In this document: piece after piece, positions 1 through 14,228 of the stretch
How the letters are laid out: each line of letters starts with the position of its first letter
Numbering within the stretch: position 1 is the first letter of the stretch
Source: Karalla daura
Taxonomy: Eukaryota > Chordata > Actinopteri > Chaetodontiformes > Leiognathidae
Assembly: GCA_029224185.1 (NCBI GenBank)
Contig: CM055193.1
Coordinates: 14,110,669 to 14,174,668 of the forward strand
DNA: 64,000 nucleotides
Direction of reading: 5' to 3'
The notes under the pieces: generated by a model
What the model saw: the letters and a program-made list of their open reading frames with translations, nothing else
Databases searched by the model: none
What the model was told of the DNA's origin: nothing
Translations under genes and position numbers: made by a program

Positions 1-169
1 CGCAAAAACTGCAGGCTATTGTTGCGAGGGATTCTTTGGATTTAGCTGTTTTCTGCAAGCGGTGAGCTCCTGTGATCCATGTGTTAAATAAATCAGAGGT
101 ATACAAGGGCTTGTGTTTTTCATTAGAGGAACACCGTGCAGCAAAATATCAGCCAGGGGTAGAAATAAG

Positions 170-200
<31 letters not shown>

Positions 201-958
201 AGAGGGGGAGGGAGAATACTTCAGCTGTGTGAGTAGGTGCTCTGCATGAAGGCTGCTTCTTTTCTCTCTGGGCTTTTTGAGGCCAGTGTGCAGGCGAAGG
301 ACATGGCACACAAAAGAAAAAAAGAAATCCCTGTGAGTCCTGACAGGTGTGGTAGGCATGCATGCATTGATGAGAGCACTTTACGTCCCTGCGGTACAGT
401 CAGCTTTGCTGTCTCTACATGTGAACCGTGATTTAAGCATCATCCTTGTGTTTTTGTTCGTTTTTGTCCCTCAGCTTTTTTATATTTCGGCATTTCATCT
501 TCAGTGCTGAACGGACAAATACCGTGTCAGTATTGAACAATGGTGGACTGCATCTAGGTACATCAGCAGCCTCTTTTCACTTCCACTCTGCTACAATTAT
601 GTGAGGTTTTTCAGTCATTACACATTAACGGCTTGGACCGCAAGACAATAACATTTTGTGGTTTTGGCTTCTTACACATGAGTTATCACATGTCAGAATG
701 GGTTCTGGTCAGAATTTGTCAGCATTTTCATAAATTCACAATAACTAACATGGCATAAGAAAAGAATAGTGAGAAAACTTGATCAGCACCATTATTTCAT
801 ATGAATATGAATATGAATATGAATATGTACAGGTCTGCCTCCAACAATGAAAGCCGCTTGCACATTGTTACATGTGTCATCATGATATAATTAAATCACA
901 TTGTATAACTGAGTGCCTTTACTGTACATGGTCCAGATTATATTCACAGACTTTTATT
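1..958. other. Non-coding DNA
   Basis: A GA/GGGA low-complexity tract lies at 169-214, and an ATGAAT hexamer is repeated about four times at 799-827. Nothing gene-like is seen. Confidence 0.6.
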
Positions 959-1234
959 CCATCCGTCCATTATTTCATGTGCTTTCTACCCACTGGTACC
1001 CATTTCCAACTCACATAGAGAGAAGCGAGGTAATACAGCCTGTGTAGGTCTCCAGCCCATCACCCACCTCTCACTCACACCTAACAGCAATTCAGAGGCT
1101 CAGATCAACCTGAACACGCATGTCTTCGGACTGTGGGAGGAAACTGGCTTATCTGGAGAAAACCTACGCACACAAGGGCATAACATGCAAACTCCACACA
1201 GAAATGCCCTTGGTCCAATCAGGATTTGAAGCGA
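959..1234 (-). repeat. SINE-like dispersed repeat copy
   Basis: It begins ccatccgtccat on the + strand (the reverse of a TGGA tail). It contains ggactgtgggagg and catgcaaactccacacag, hallmarks of a very common fish repeat family with a tRNA-like head. Confidence 0.7.
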
Positions 1235-3819
1235 GGATGGTTGTCACAACTATGTCACAACTAAGATTCTGAATAAGCAAATTACACTTCTGGTGCTGTA
1301 TTTTTTCAATGCTGCTTTGGTGTTTTTATACAAGTATAAAAAAAGGATAAAACTAAAGACAACTGGACTTCTGTTCTTTTGATTTTCAACAACATTTCAG
1401 CTTCCAAAAGTCAAAACAATGTCTTTAAGGACCTAACAGGAGTCTGGATGACTTTGTTTTTAACCAGTTAAAGACCACTATGACCTGGATGATTGAAAAC
1501 CTTCCTGGACATGTTGTTCCACTACTTTCACATCTATCACAGTTAACTTGACTGATATCTTTTCTACTGGAGTAGTTTTAGAGCTGCAGTAAAGTTTAAG
1601 AAGAATTCCTCCATGACCGGCCCTGACAGTGCAAACAAGCGCTAACAAATTACATCAGTTGGATTCATCACCAAGGTTGGAGCTGCAGCGTAACATCCCT
1701 CTTTTTGTAATTGAACAAGTCAAAGTCATGTGAGTGGCAGGTCACTTTGAGGTGCTTTGTGAAGCTGAAGGTGCTCCTCTGAGTATCGCTGCCTCCTCTT
1801 CACTCATTCCCTGTTCGGGTCATTGTGAAGCTGCCACTCCCCAGAACAAAAGATTTCCGACGTTCATTTGTATTCAGCAAACCTGTTTAGACTTCGCCCT
1901 CCATCGTGGAGGAGTGTCAGTAACAAACAGTTGCAAACATCCACTCATCTAACTTCTGTTGGGAGTTTGAAATCGAGTAACGTACAATATGTGTTTCGTC
2001 CGGCAACTTGGAGAAATCTCGCCCATTCGATCTGTCCCCCGAGAGATTATCGACTCGCCTGCAAATTGGTCGCTGTCTCTCGAGAGCGTGATGGAGAGTT
2101 GCAAAATCTATTTCCTCCCATGATAAGCCTGGAAATGGTTTGGCCTTGTAAGAAGGGCATGGCATTCATTGTTCTACATTGATCAAAAATAATTGCTCCC
2201 ATCCTTTTGCCCAGTTACAACATCCCACTTGCAGCGGTGCTATTTGGAGAGTGGCTCGTAAATACACATTTTTTTCCCCTTATAATCTCCATTCTCATCT
2301 GGAGAGTTTCCCTGCGTCATACTACAAAGCCTGGTGATGCTGAGACCTACACCACATATCGTTCTACCAGCTTGGCCCTCTGGTTGATTTTTATCCCCGA
2401 GAGCTTGCGTGAGAGTGCATGTAGACAGTCTGACAGCTCAGGAGGAAAAACAGGTAAACAAAGAGAGGGAAACACCAAAATGCTGCAGTGACGGCGGCGG
2501 CCTTGGATCTTGCACTGTCCTGGAGGGAAGTCTGCACGAATTCACAGTGAATCATCACTGTTGCAGAATCTAATTTACTTTTCCATGTTGTGGTCGTGAG
2601 TCAGCAACATTTTGGCCTGTGCATTACCTTGTTACCTTACCCATCGTGACTGAGTTTCCTCCTTCCTGTTACTTTTTATAGCTTTTATGTCCTTGATTGA
2701 CGTGATGACTAAGGGGATTAGCAAGCTGCCAACAGGGAAGGAAACTTGAGAAGCCTTTGTCCATCTCCACACTTGTGCTCAACCCTATCCGGACTGACTG
2801 GATTTTTCTTTCCTTCTGGAATTTCTTTGGCCAGAGCATGCTCATATTTCCCTTTCGAAAGCCATGAAAGTTATTTTTTCTGACATTAGAACAAGCATCT
2901 CATCCGTAATAAATGTTCTTATGCTAAGCCATTGCTATCACAAAAAAACAACAACAGATGCTGTGCATCCTAAATGTGCATCTCACTTTTTGAATCTCAC
3001 CTGATACTGTTGAGGAAACAGAAGTGATGAACTCATTGCAGTTCCGACATTAATTACAACTCCGTTGCCCTTACCAGATAATTAAAATCCTATTAGGTAA
3101 ACTGCATCCATTTACAAACAGTGTAGTACAAAATGATCCCCAACGTGTTGCCGTGAGTCATCTTGAAAAGCCATGTTTTTGCAGAGCAAATCTGCAAGGT
3201 TTTTTTTTTTTTATACGGACAGTCAGGCAACATTGCAGCCTGAATTTTCTCATATGGAGCCGGGGAAGTGATGTGCATCCCCGCACACACTGTCTGCAGT
3301 TATGTAAACCAGGCTGCTGGAGAGAGCGTCTCAGTGCAGTGCAGGGTAGCGTTTATCTAGGACATGGCTGGTTTGTGCCCCCTCACTGAAATGCGTCAAA
3401 GGGGGCTGAGGAAATGAGCTTGATATTTGTTTTTTTTTTTCCCTCTTCCTCCCTTTTCAAAGTTCCTCACCAAAATGTCCTTGACACTGTGGGCAATAAT
3501 TCAGTTAGTTGTTCTGCCTGAGGTGCATTCACGGATGGTGCAAAGGGGAGAGTGAAATGCTGCAGAGACCAGGGTGCAGGTCCTGGTCTAACAAACACAC
3601 TTGGACACGTCTGTGGGTGGAAAGCAGGTGAGGGATTGTATCCTTGTTGCTCCTACTGGTTAATAAGACTGTTATTCGTGCATAGGTTCTGTATCTGCAG
3701 GATAGTCCTGACCTTTGTGTGTGTTGCACCATGTGTCAGGACAGAGGTCCAGCGACCACATAATGATGAGAGTATTACAGCGATGGAAAAGATATTAAAC
3801 AACCTTACTCTGATAGATG
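1235..3819. other. Non-coding DNA
   Basis: No exon, RNA gene or recognisable mobile element. Short T runs occur near 3200 and 3430. Confidence 0.55.
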
Positions 3820-3965
3820 TAAAAGCAGATACATACTATACTACTTTATTAATCCCCGAAGGGGAAATCAATGGAATGTTTACTTGTATAAAAATAGCAA
3901 AACAACGTTGTAACAATATTGCATTCTCAGTATATTACACAATACATATACAAGTATTTGCATAC
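3820..3965. repeat. Fragment of a dispersed fish repeat (ctttattaatcccc type)
   Basis: It contains ctttattaatccccgaagg followed by ggaaat, a phrase very common in fish genomes at the end of interspersed elements, with a small CCCC-GAA-GGGG inverted repeat. The element class is not certain. Confidence 0.45.
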
Positions 3966-4015
3966 TTGGAATCCTAGCTGTGAAATGATGTATTGGTAAA
4001 TAGTGCTATTATTAC

Positions 4016-4140
4016 AGTGCCTCACAGCTTTGTGTTCAGTTTGCATGTTTTTCTTGCGTTTGTCTGGGTTTTCTCCCATTGTCCAAAAACATGCTACATG
4101 TAGTATAATATAGATTAACATAGTGCATGTTAATCTCGAC
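4016..4140 (+). repeat. Degenerate SINE-like copy
   Basis: The order gcctcacagc, agtttgcatg, gggttttctcccat, gtccaaaaacatgc follows the consensus of the family seen at 10320-10638, but the copy is eroded. Confidence 0.45.
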
Positions 4141-7100
4141 TTGAAAGCCTAAATTGCCTCGACAAATCTTAGTTTCAATCACTTTTTCGTGCACAAGAAT
4201 TCTTCAACACAACCCTTGACAAAATGAATGGACATATTTAGCATTAGCGTTATTTTTGCATATTGAGCATAGTTAGCATCAGCGGAAAAATGATATTTCT
4301 CCTTTGATCTCTTGCTCATATTACAGAATGTTATGAGAGATATTTTCAGCTTTTAATTATAATGCAGGTCAAGGTGCTATATTAATACTGAGGAAAGCCA
4401 TTCCTTTCAGTATGCCGCTGCTATAGCAATGACAAAGGATTGCACCTTCTTGAAACATTAACATGTTTCCACCTGCAATAAAAGCATGACCCTAAAAATG
4501 AGTGGAGTTTTGTATCTTTTCAGGAAAGAAAGAAACTAGCAATACTAACAGTGATGCTAGCTAATATTCTATCAGCTACTATTAGCTGCAACTCACAGTG
4601 GGTTTCCTAATAACTTCAAAGAGGTTAAATCCCAGGCTTCTTCACCAGTCAGTCTGAACTGAACTTTTGGATGAGATTTGTCACAATTTATATCTCCCTC
4701 TATGAAGATGTGATGAATGAGAGTCTCCTCAGACAAGCTCGCCAAGACTTCCCCCCATACTTATTCCTACAGCCATTCAGAAGTTGGACAAGACTTTTTC
4801 AGAACTGCACTAAGTGACATATTGTGTTTCACACTGCACATAATAGGTCTGAAAACAAGCAGTGGCGGACTTCTTGATTGACTGCAATTTGTCAAAAAGG
4901 GAATGACTTCACAGTCTGGCTCGGTCTCAGCTGGCAAGATTGTTGTCCGACACCTCGTCGGCCGGGTTTCCCCAGCGCCTCATCTTTATGAGAAATTAAT
5001 GGACTAACGGGGCCAGGCTGCGACTCCCTCAATCTGAAAGCAAAGTGAAACTGCGTAGCACCATTACAGAGTAATTCATACGCAGTGAAATTGACATTTT
5101 CCTCCTTATCTGTTCCCTCGCATGCAGCGGGAAAGTTTAAGAATCTCTTTACAAACGTCCTTTTCATTTTTTGCTGTCTCACCATTTTCATAATACAAAA
5201 CGGAGAAATGAATCCAAATTGGAAAGTTAAGCTGCAATAGAAGTTAAACGCACTGTGCATTATGTGTTGGTGCACCTTTTAAATGGCTGGCGCTGGCGGC
5301 TAAGCTGCCGCTCCCGGTGGGGCTTTTCAGCCCTAATGTTGGAGCATTTAATAGATGAGAAACTGAGCCCCTGATTTATGAAGCTTTCTGTATTGTGTAG
5401 AGTTTGCACACAGAAAATTTGAACAAAATGGCAAATATAGAAAGCAGTTCAGTGGGACTTTTTCTTTTTTTCTTCTTTTTTTTTCTCCCAATGTTGATTT
5501 TCTTCCATTTGGTTGAACTGTGCAAAATGGCTGCTGCTTGCTGTGACTTCTGGGCTACACGGGCTACATCACCCAAAAATCAAGATTAAAGAAACACAGA
5601 GTACAGAGTGCACCAGTACACCAGCAGGAACGATTCCTCCTCCGGCTGTGTGAAGCTGAAGTCATTTGCACATATGTCAGTATGAATTTAGTGACAGTTT
5701 TGGATGACATTAAGCCCTGCCAGGGGTCTGCTTGCTGCTATATGGGAGTCCAGTCCTCATTTAAAAGGAGCAGCACCTTGAATATTTGGAAGGAAACAAC
5801 GTAAAACGGACCTGTCCGCCTTTTTGAGACGCCTATGACGTCGTTTCGGTCCAGTGAACGGTTCCTCGGTGAGAGGGACCGGCAGAGTGAGAATGGTGGA
5901 AAACAGTGTCAAAATATCTCCCATCCAGACATGGGGAAATTGTAAACACCGCAAATAATTAGACTGATTATCCTGTGACTGGGTGACTGACAAGACACAG
6001 CATCGGCTTTGACACGGAGAATAACTGATAATCAGCAACATAATGAGCGCCCACAGTGACCTTGTTGGGCTGACACGTCTGCTGTTTGGGACACAGTGTC
6101 GCTTCTAGATGCTGTTGTGACAATTGCACGTTTTTCCCCCACACAACACCCACTGAGTTCTCGAGAGGCTGAACCACGGCCGGACAAAGCCATTATTCCT
6201 CTGACACATTCCAAATGGAGGCGACGCTAATTTTAATAAAAAACGGCTCATAAATTAATCAGAGCTGCCGCAAGGTCCCGTCCGGGCTGAATGACTTTAC
6301 TTCCGCTGTGTTGTCGAAATGCTTCACAGATGCTTAAAAGGGAATTTCGTTTGGAAATCCTGTTGTTTATTTGCCCAGACGTGGAAATAGACACGGAATG
6401 TCTGGAAAATGCGCCCGTGGCTCTGTCAGAGATTAGTCAGATGTCATGCCAGCCGTTAGCCCTGAGAGCGAAGGCGTTGCATTATTGAAATCTGAATACG
6501 GGACATTTTGTCTCCGGAGCGGCCGGCGCTTTGAGCCGCCGACGAGGGTGAAGGCCCCGGAGTCGAGAGGGGAGATTCATCCTCACATGCCGTCATGTGG
6601 GTGCTCAATATTTAATGAGGAATATTTTTATACTCGTTTTTACAGTAGGACGCTCTCATCCAGGTGGAACAGACTGAAATACGGAGCAATATGCTCACAC
6701 TGAATTATTCCTTATGCTTTTGGATTTCACAGTGTGCCACAGGCTTCGTAGCACATCTCCATAGGAAGCACCTTTCTTTCTGAGCTTTCACCATTCGGAC
6801 CACACATTATTTGCCCCTGCTCCGGCCTAATCTATGACTCACAATGGAAATCAAGCCAGACTGAAGGATCAATGTTGTTCTGCACCCCTGTGCACGCTTC
6901 AACCCCTGGCTCTGACAAGCAGCAGATGGTGTGCTATACAGTGATTTACTGCTGCATTGCCGGCGGTGCAGTTCTTTATGCGAGCCTTTTTTTCCTTCTG
7001 AATAATTGATAGAATACTGTCAGCTGGTTGCGTAGGATTTCACATATTGTCAACCAAGTAGGAAGACTCGGCCCGTGTTTATGTGTTTCTTCAAGGCTTT

Positions 7101-7698
7101 CTGAGTTTTAATTGTCAGGGCGTTCACTAGCATCTGTTTAGGAAGCAGTATGAGGTAGAAATTATGGCTACTTTTATGGATAAAGCCGATTTAATGCGTC
7201 GCTGTAATTTTCCAGGTACCTGTTAACCAGGCAGTGACATAACGGATGGACAGAGATTTAGCCCGACGTTTCAGGGAAGGAAGCCGGCTGACATTACAAG
7301 TGGCTTTGATGTATTGCACTGGAATCATTATCATGACGAAACCTTTGTTTCTGGATGCCGGCGAGGCAAATAAATGTGCTGAAAGTGTTGCTCTGTTTGC
7401 TGCCTGATCCCTCCTGTTTGGAGGAACTACATCACGGGACCCCGGCAGTTGTTGTTTGCAGTTCCAGAAGTGACATTTAATAACCCCCCCACCCCCCCAG
7501 CCCCTCTCCAAACTGTTTTGCCTCCATCATTTAAAGAAGAGCACTTCAAACATCCGACTCATGCCAGTCAGACCAGGGTAATTAGAAATCGGAGCGTTTA
7601 TCTTCGTAGCTTCAGGGCTTCTTAAAGATTCATTTAAAGACTATCAGGACTCCAGAAGGGAAGGTCAGGGGGTTGCCACAGGAGGTCCCATCAGGGTG
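4141..7698. other. Non-coding DNA
   Basis: No supported exon. A C-run lies at 7483-7498. Much of it is unique-looking sequence that could hold conserved enhancers, which cannot be judged from one genome. Confidence 0.5.
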
Positions 7699-7714
7699 GG
7701 ATAGATAAATAGAT

Positions 7715-7810
<96 letters not shown>

Positions 7811-7834
7811 GGATAGATAAATAAATAGTTAGAT
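7699..7834. repeat. (GATA)n microsatellite
   Basis: An array of about 135 bp of GATA units with ATAT and AAAT interruptions at both ends. Confidence 0.97.
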
Positions 7835-8282
7835 TTAATTGTCATTGTTTTAAGGCAGTAGGGGATTAAGCAGAAGCATAAGAGATGCCGTCCACTGAAA
7901 GAAATGAAATCTGCAGTTTTTCTGCCTTACAGAATACAGCAGTGAGTGGGCTCCTGCTGCCCTTAATAGGGTTTGGCTGCACCCCCCTGGCCTCCCATAA
8001 AGCAAACCACTGCTACCAGTACTAGATCCTGCTGGGATAAGTTGATGGGCTTGTAATGGGCCTTTGCTCGTGGAGTGTGGCCCTGCTGAATAATTCAGAA
8101 TGCAAAAAGTGGAGCAAGTTATGGAAATGTTTTCTAGGCTTAAAACTGTTTCCTCTCCTCCGGCTGACCCTTGCTGCACACCACACACATAGCTGCCCCT
8201 CAGTTACGTGTTGCTGCAGTTGTCAGTGACTGTTTTCTGTCATGTTGTCCATGATGGAGTGACATGGCTTCATGGACGGAAA
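7835..8282. other. Non-coding DNA
   Basis: No gene-like feature seen. Confidence 0.5.
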
Positions 8283-8498
8283 TCCATCCATCCATCCATC
8301 ATCTTTCTCACGCTGTACCTTCACAAAGTCGTGGGCATCTGCTGGAGTCTCAGCACACACAGGGAATACCAGGACACCCTGAGACCCTGGACAGGTCTCC
8401 AGTCAATCACTAGGGACAGACACGCACCATTCACTCTCACACTCACACCTAGGGGCAATTTAGAGTCTCCAATCAACTGAAACATGCCGGTTTTTGGC
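8283..8498 (-). repeat. SINE-like dispersed repeat copy
   Basis: It starts with tccatccatccatc and includes ccctggacaggtctccag, accattcactctcacactca and ggggcaatttagagtctcc. The tRNA-like head is lost. Confidence 0.75.
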
Positions 8499-10319
8499 TC
8501 TTGTGCTGGCATGGATAGAAATGTTCTGTCAAGATGAGGGTTTTAGTTTGGCAATGGATTTTAATGAAACTTTGGACAATTATTCACACTGACACACTCA
8601 ACATAACACTTGCTTTCTATAGCATGCTGTACAATGCTCCTGGAGCTCATTTTCTCAGCAGCAGGAAGTGTGACTCGGTGGCTCCTCCATACACCCGGCG
8701 CTAATATAATCAATCTTGTATTAATCAGTGACTAAGCTTCCCTGTGCATCCATGACCCTGCATACACCTCACATTCACAGTGAGCACAGTGCTTAAGAGG
8801 TCAATATATAGATCGGAGTGAGTATTGATTCAGCTGACCCTGGCAGTAATGATCTTTTAATTTTCACATCCTGACTGTTGCTCATGTTACGCCGAATTCT
8901 ACCTCATTGGATGCAAAAAAAAAGAAATGAGATGTTTCTTTGTGAGAGCCTTCGGCGTGGCAATAAAACTTCAGGCCTCGCAGTAATTGACAAGGAGAAT
9001 TTATGCGGGCAGAGATGAAAAAATGAACTCGAGGGACAAACTGCTGTGATTGCACAAACAAATCTGGAAACTGTGGGAAAATGAAACAAAGCATTATCTC
9101 AGGAGTGGTCATCCACTTCCAGCCTCCTTGAGGTTTACGACAGTTTGCTGCTCCAAACTGATAAGTGCACAATTACTCCAGTGTTTTTAACAGACATCGA
9201 TTGGGCTTGTCTTCTCTTTCCCTCCTCGTATTGATTGTTGATGACGTTCTCAGATTACAAGACCACGTAAGGGCAGGTGATAATACTCTACTGTCTGGCT
9301 GCAGGAACATCCTTTCTAAAAGTCAAACATTTACTTTTTTACCATTTATTCAGAAATATTCTGTACTGCTTGATTAAAAGTGCATCTTTCAGCTGAGAAA
9401 ACCACTCCTGATTTCATTGTTGAGAAGGAAAATGTTATGCAGATATTTGGTTTCTTGTTTGGGGGTGTTTTTTTTGTTAAAAACAATTTGACATCAAACA
9501 CCCTTGAAAAGCAATAGTGAGTGGGCATATTTTAATCAGCAATGGATATGTAAAGAACACGTCCCTCCTTTTCCCTGTGCTAGTACCTTTCAAAGGTCAG
9601 CGCCTAATTTAGTTTGTAATGAGCGCTTAATTGAAAACGACACGCCGTCTACTTTACAGATGATCTGAGTTAAATATCGCAATGTTCTCAGGTCAGAGTT
9701 TTCCTTATAATTCAGCAGGACTTCTTTGAATACATAAGAGATGTCCTTCAAGGCACTGCCACTAATTTAGAAAATGAAGTCAGGGTTTTCTCTCATACAC
9801 AGTTGAATAAATAATCAGATGAGGGCACGATTGCGTTCAGCTGCTAAAAGAGCAGCGAACCTTCAATAGGAAGTCCTTCATAGTGGAAGTGATTGGGTTG
9901 TTTCTTGCTCATATTGTGTATGTGTGTCCTTGCATACCTCGTCCCGGTTGACATATTTCTGCCAAGGTAATTGTGAGCTAGCGTAGGGAGGCAGGTTTTC
10001 CTTTTATTGTATATGCTAATGTGAGATCCAACAGGGATGGTGCATTTGTTGCTTATGTTAATCATTTATGATATTATGTACTTTCTTACATGGAAATTAG
10101 GTGCAATATATAAGGATACAGTCAGTAGCAGATGAGATTTTTCCCATTATATGTGTTTAAATTAATAATCACTTATGCTGGTTTCTCTTAAGTGACACAG
10201 TGATTGAAAATTAATAACAGAAAATAAAGAAAAGACAATAAAGGAGGACAATCTGTGCTTACATCTCACGATTTTTCTCACGGTTTAAATGATATAATTA
10301 AGTATATCCTAAAAATAAT
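8499..10319. other. Non-coding DNA
   Basis: No supported feature; AT-rich unique sequence. Confidence 0.5.
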
Positions 10320-10638
10320 GAGGCAACACGGTGGATGAGTGGTTAGCACTGAGTCCTCACAGTCACAAGAAGGTCCTGGGTTTAACTTCCTTTCTGTGTG
10401 GAATCTGCATGCTCATGCCATCTATGGGTTTTCTTTGGGTGCTCCGGTTTCCTCCCAGTCCAAAAAACATGCATGTTCAGGTCAATTGGAGACTCTAATT
10501 GCTCCTAGGTGTGAGTGTGAGAGTGAATGGTGTGTGTCTAATATTCCCTGCCTTCGCAACTATGTGCTCTGGGAGAGGCTCCAGAGGACCCCCGTGACAC
10601 CGTTAAGCGACAAAGTGGTAAAGATGATGGATGGATGG
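10320..10638 (+). repeat. Nearly full-length tRNA-headed SINE-like element
   Basis: This is the most complete copy in the window. The head has an A-box-like tggttagcact (10340-10350) and a B-box-like ctgggtttaacttcc (10377-10391). The body includes tccggtttcctcccagtcc and ggagactctaattgctcc. The element ends in atgatggatggatgg. This head-body-tail order fits a tRNA-derived SINE with a tail borrowed from a LINE. Confidence 0.75.
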
Positions 10639-10774
10639 TTTCTCTGTGAAGCTTTAAAGCCGGCTACGCAGTCTAATTGAGAGAAGTACCTTGCTGACTC
10701 ACATATTTTGGCCTCAAATAGCATCCGTACGACCATTATCATTATAGCCTCTCTATAGCGGATCTCATCTCCAT

Positions 10775-10900
10775 TGGGCACAGGCAGTGAATAAACCTTG
10801 GACAGGTCACCAGCCCATCACAAGGCACACTCACTCACCATTCACTCTCACACGCAATTTACAGTCTCCAGTTGACCTAAACATGCATATATTTGGACAA
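10775..10900 (-). repeat. Partial SINE-like copy
   Basis: It has cttggacaggtcaccagccc, accattcactctcacacgca and ttgacctaaacatgcat. It lies 137 bp from the previous copy in opposite orientation. Confidence 0.7.
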
Positions 10901-12720
10901 TTCGATGAAGCCGGAGTCCTGCAGGCTCCGTATAGAAAGCCCCCTGACCAGGACACATTCAACAATTCACTTTTTCGCCCCCTCACACAACATTGTATTC
11001 ACTTTTTTTGTCATATTCCACGAAACCGCTCCCTTCGTTAAAATGTGTCCCGCTGTAGTTGTGATTTTGGGCACCAAATGATAATGTGGCGACGACAGTC
11101 GGTTTTCATGTGGCGCGAGGAGATCATCATGAGAGGTTAGCTGTCACACTCAATCTGTGTTTGACTAATGGTGCGGTGGTTGCTGAAGATTTGGGCCTGC
11201 CTTGTAATGGAGTTCACTGACGAAGTGAAGGTGAATGATCCCCAGGAGCAGACACTCGGCTTTCCACTTGCGGCTTGTCTATCGTTTGTCCTACAATACC
11301 TTTGACCGCTACACAAAAGAGCGCGTCCATCCTCCTCGGACCAGACGATCACTTCTGTGGTGTCCTGAGAGGACACGCTCCGCCATTTCAGATCCCCACG
11401 TCTTAAAATTCAATTGTGACATAATGACAAATTATGGCGGTTTTGAAAAGAAATGTAGGGCTCAGCAAACAGCATGGGGATGGCTCAGTCCTGCGGCTCC
11501 AGACAGACCTTGATAGGTAAAATGCTTTATTATCTTTAGAGGCCCTGTCCAAAAGAAATAGTGGCTTTCTGGGGACGTTTCTAAAAAACCTATTTGACAT
11601 TTATAAGAGTTTGTTGGCTCCCCTGGGGAGTTGGTTGTTTGTCTAGCACCACACAGCTCTCGGGAAGCATGTAATTCAGAGACATTGAAGTCTGAAGGCT
11701 TCTTTCGAGCGTTTCCTCCCCTTTTCTATCTGTCTTTTGCGGCGATTGTCCTCCTCCGTCGCAGCGAGCCAATTATTTACATCGAGATAATAAGCTGTTA
11801 ACCCAAGGAGTGCATCGTGCAATTAGATCTGTCATTGCGTCTTTTGGATGTATGCAATCTTAGCAGACAGTAAATTGATACATTTCATTACTCTTAATAA
11901 TATTTAATGTCTCTCTGCGTCGAGTGCGGTTTGTAGTGTTATGTTTCATTCACTGCGCAGCCACAGAGGGAAGCAATTAATCTGGAATTGTGTACCGTCT
12001 CGTCCCTGCCGTTGACCATTTCTCTGGGACTGGATGATGAATTGCCTTATTTCTGCACATAAACACAGGTCTTGTGTCCCCGTGAGGCAGGTAGCCGGGG
12101 GGGGGGAGTGGCCGCTCTCTACCAGGATTTATGGACAGTGGCTTCGTGAAGGATAGCGCTCGTATCGAATAAGTGAAGTAAAGATCATCGTTTTCCTAAA
12201 AGCTGTAAAAAGAAAAAAGAAAACACGGCGGCGCAGCTAAATCTTTCTTGTTGGTGTTTATGCTGTGTCATGAGGTTGATGGAGCAATTACTTTTTAAAT
12301 GCTGCTGGGTGGGACATTGAAATTGATTTGATGCAGCCATTTTAAATTTAACTGAGATAGATCTGTTACCCAACACAGTTGTTTTTAACCTGCTCCCCTA
12401 AATTGAATAAGATCTCTGCCAGACCTAATGCACGATAGTCTCAAATTATCACGGCTGGATCTCTGCTTCGGGGTGTTGGATCATGGTCCTTTATCATTTA
12501 TCCTGCCCCCGCCTTGCGAGCCGGTGCACAGCTATGGAGCGGGCGAAATGCAAGAAATGGAGGAGGCAGCGTTTGGCCTCTGAGCCTGGGAGGAAATTCA
12601 GAGATAGCAAATATAAATCATGCATGGACGTTTCCACTCTTCTAGTTCCATATGAAAATATATGATACACTATTTGTTTTTATAGCAGAAAACGGCGTCA
12701 AAGCAAGCCTCCCAGTAAAC
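10901..12720. other. Non-coding DNA
   Basis: A 9-G run lies at about 12099-12107. No supported gene or mobile element. Confidence 0.5.
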
Positions 12721-13025
12721 TCAACAAATAAGAATTTATTGCCGAAAAGTGCAAGTACAAGGAAAATTATAATCAAAATCACAACCAGAGTTGAATATAT
12801 AGGCATAGTTATCAAACTTAGAGCTACAAGGAATTTGTTTTGGCCTTAGGTGCAAAAACAAACTAGGTCAATAGCATAAATTAGCAGCACAGGACAGCGA
12901 TAGAAGTACACAAAATATACAGATACACTAACTACTTTGTTGTATAAGTATAGTAAGCATAAGTACGTATGTGTTTGTGTGTGTACAATAAGTGCAGAAT
13001 AAATCAATAAATAGTGTATATAATG
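12721..13025. repeat. Possible degenerate retroelement end
   Basis: An AT-rich stretch with caaggaatttgttttggcc, ggtgcaaaaacaaac and aataaatcaataaatagtg, phrases that recur in fish interspersed elements. No coding capacity is visible. Family uncertain. Confidence 0.3.
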
Positions 13026-13086
13026 CATAGAGTAGATAAGGGTAATGGGACAGCAACTCACTATACTCACTTAACTATTAAGGAAG

Positions 13087-13240
13087 GTGACACAACCTGG
13101 GTTCTACTCCTGAGCCATACAGACATGGGTTTGTTTCTGATAACACCGGTTTCCTCCCACAGTCTAAAAATATGCACGTTTTGGTCGATCGGAGACTCCA
13201 GACAGCCCCAAGTACTGTAAGAGTGAATGATGTGTGTGTG
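13087..13240 (+). repeat. Partial SINE-like copy
   Basis: It contains acctgggttctactcc, ccggtttcctcccacagtc, atcggagactcc and agagtgaatgatgtgtg in family order. Confidence 0.65.
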
Positions 13241-14228
13241 CCGCTCAAAGGTGGAAGTTGTAAACAGTGCCCAGCTAAAATGGTGGATAGTTGTCCTCTG
13301 ATTTCAGACTTAATGTTGCGTGTGGTGTTTTGCATCTTTGTGACTCAGCGACATCCCTTCTGGGCCGACTCGACAACAGCACGGTTTTGGCGGACTCACA
13401 GTCGGTCCAGCGATGCAAGGCCGTCACCTGCGATGAATTCGCAGGAGGCTGAACATAAACAGAAACATCGCTTTTCCTATTCTGCTTGTTCAGCATCCGT
13501 GGTAAATGACCGCCCCTCACTCTGATTTAAATTCGAGTGAAAGTTGGTAAATTTCCGACGGACAGCGACGCTTTTTTCTCGCTCTCTCGCCTCTGTGCAG
13601 GCTGGATCACAGCGTGTCATCAATTGCCCGTTTCTGCTGACTGTAAAAGACTCCCACAGTCAGCAATCTGTCATGTAAGCAGCCACCCATCACGCTGCTC
13701 ACCTCTCACACCCCGAGAAACCGTGTGGACTAACAGCAAAGCCCACGGCTGCCTCCACTGTCATTTATATTCAAACAAACAGTGCAAGTCGCTCACTGTG
13801 GAAAACTTTCAACACTCAAATCCCTCAAACAACCATTAAAGGCTGTAAATAAGAGCAATTTTCACCATCAGGAGCAGCTTCCTACTGTGAATATTAGGAC
13901 TGTGTCTGTACACAATGTTTTCTCAAGGTTTTGGTCACTGCTCATGGAAACGTTTCTTCTTCTTACTACTTTTTGAATCGTGCAGGGCATGAATCATGCT
14001 CCAATCCATATGCTTGTCCTTTTGTGAAGTCTTGATAAATAGGATAAATAGGATTTTCTTGATAAATAGGATTTTCTGGGACGTACCACACATGCAAAAC
14101 AGTTTCTGTTTCTATGTAAGACTTTTTGTACTTTCACAATGACCTTGTTTTCCCAAGTACATAGCAGCTTATTTACAAGATCAAAAACTACCCTATCAAA
14201 GCGCTGGACTGCGTCGGTCTCATTTTTT
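13241..14228. other. Non-coding DNA
   Basis: A short imperfect tandem duplication with unit cttgataaatagg is at 14031-14078. Nothing else is recognised. Confidence 0.5.

Noticed and set aside
7630..7845. Tyr-Leu-Ser-Ile repeat protein
   Set aside because: A translation of the GATA microsatellite.
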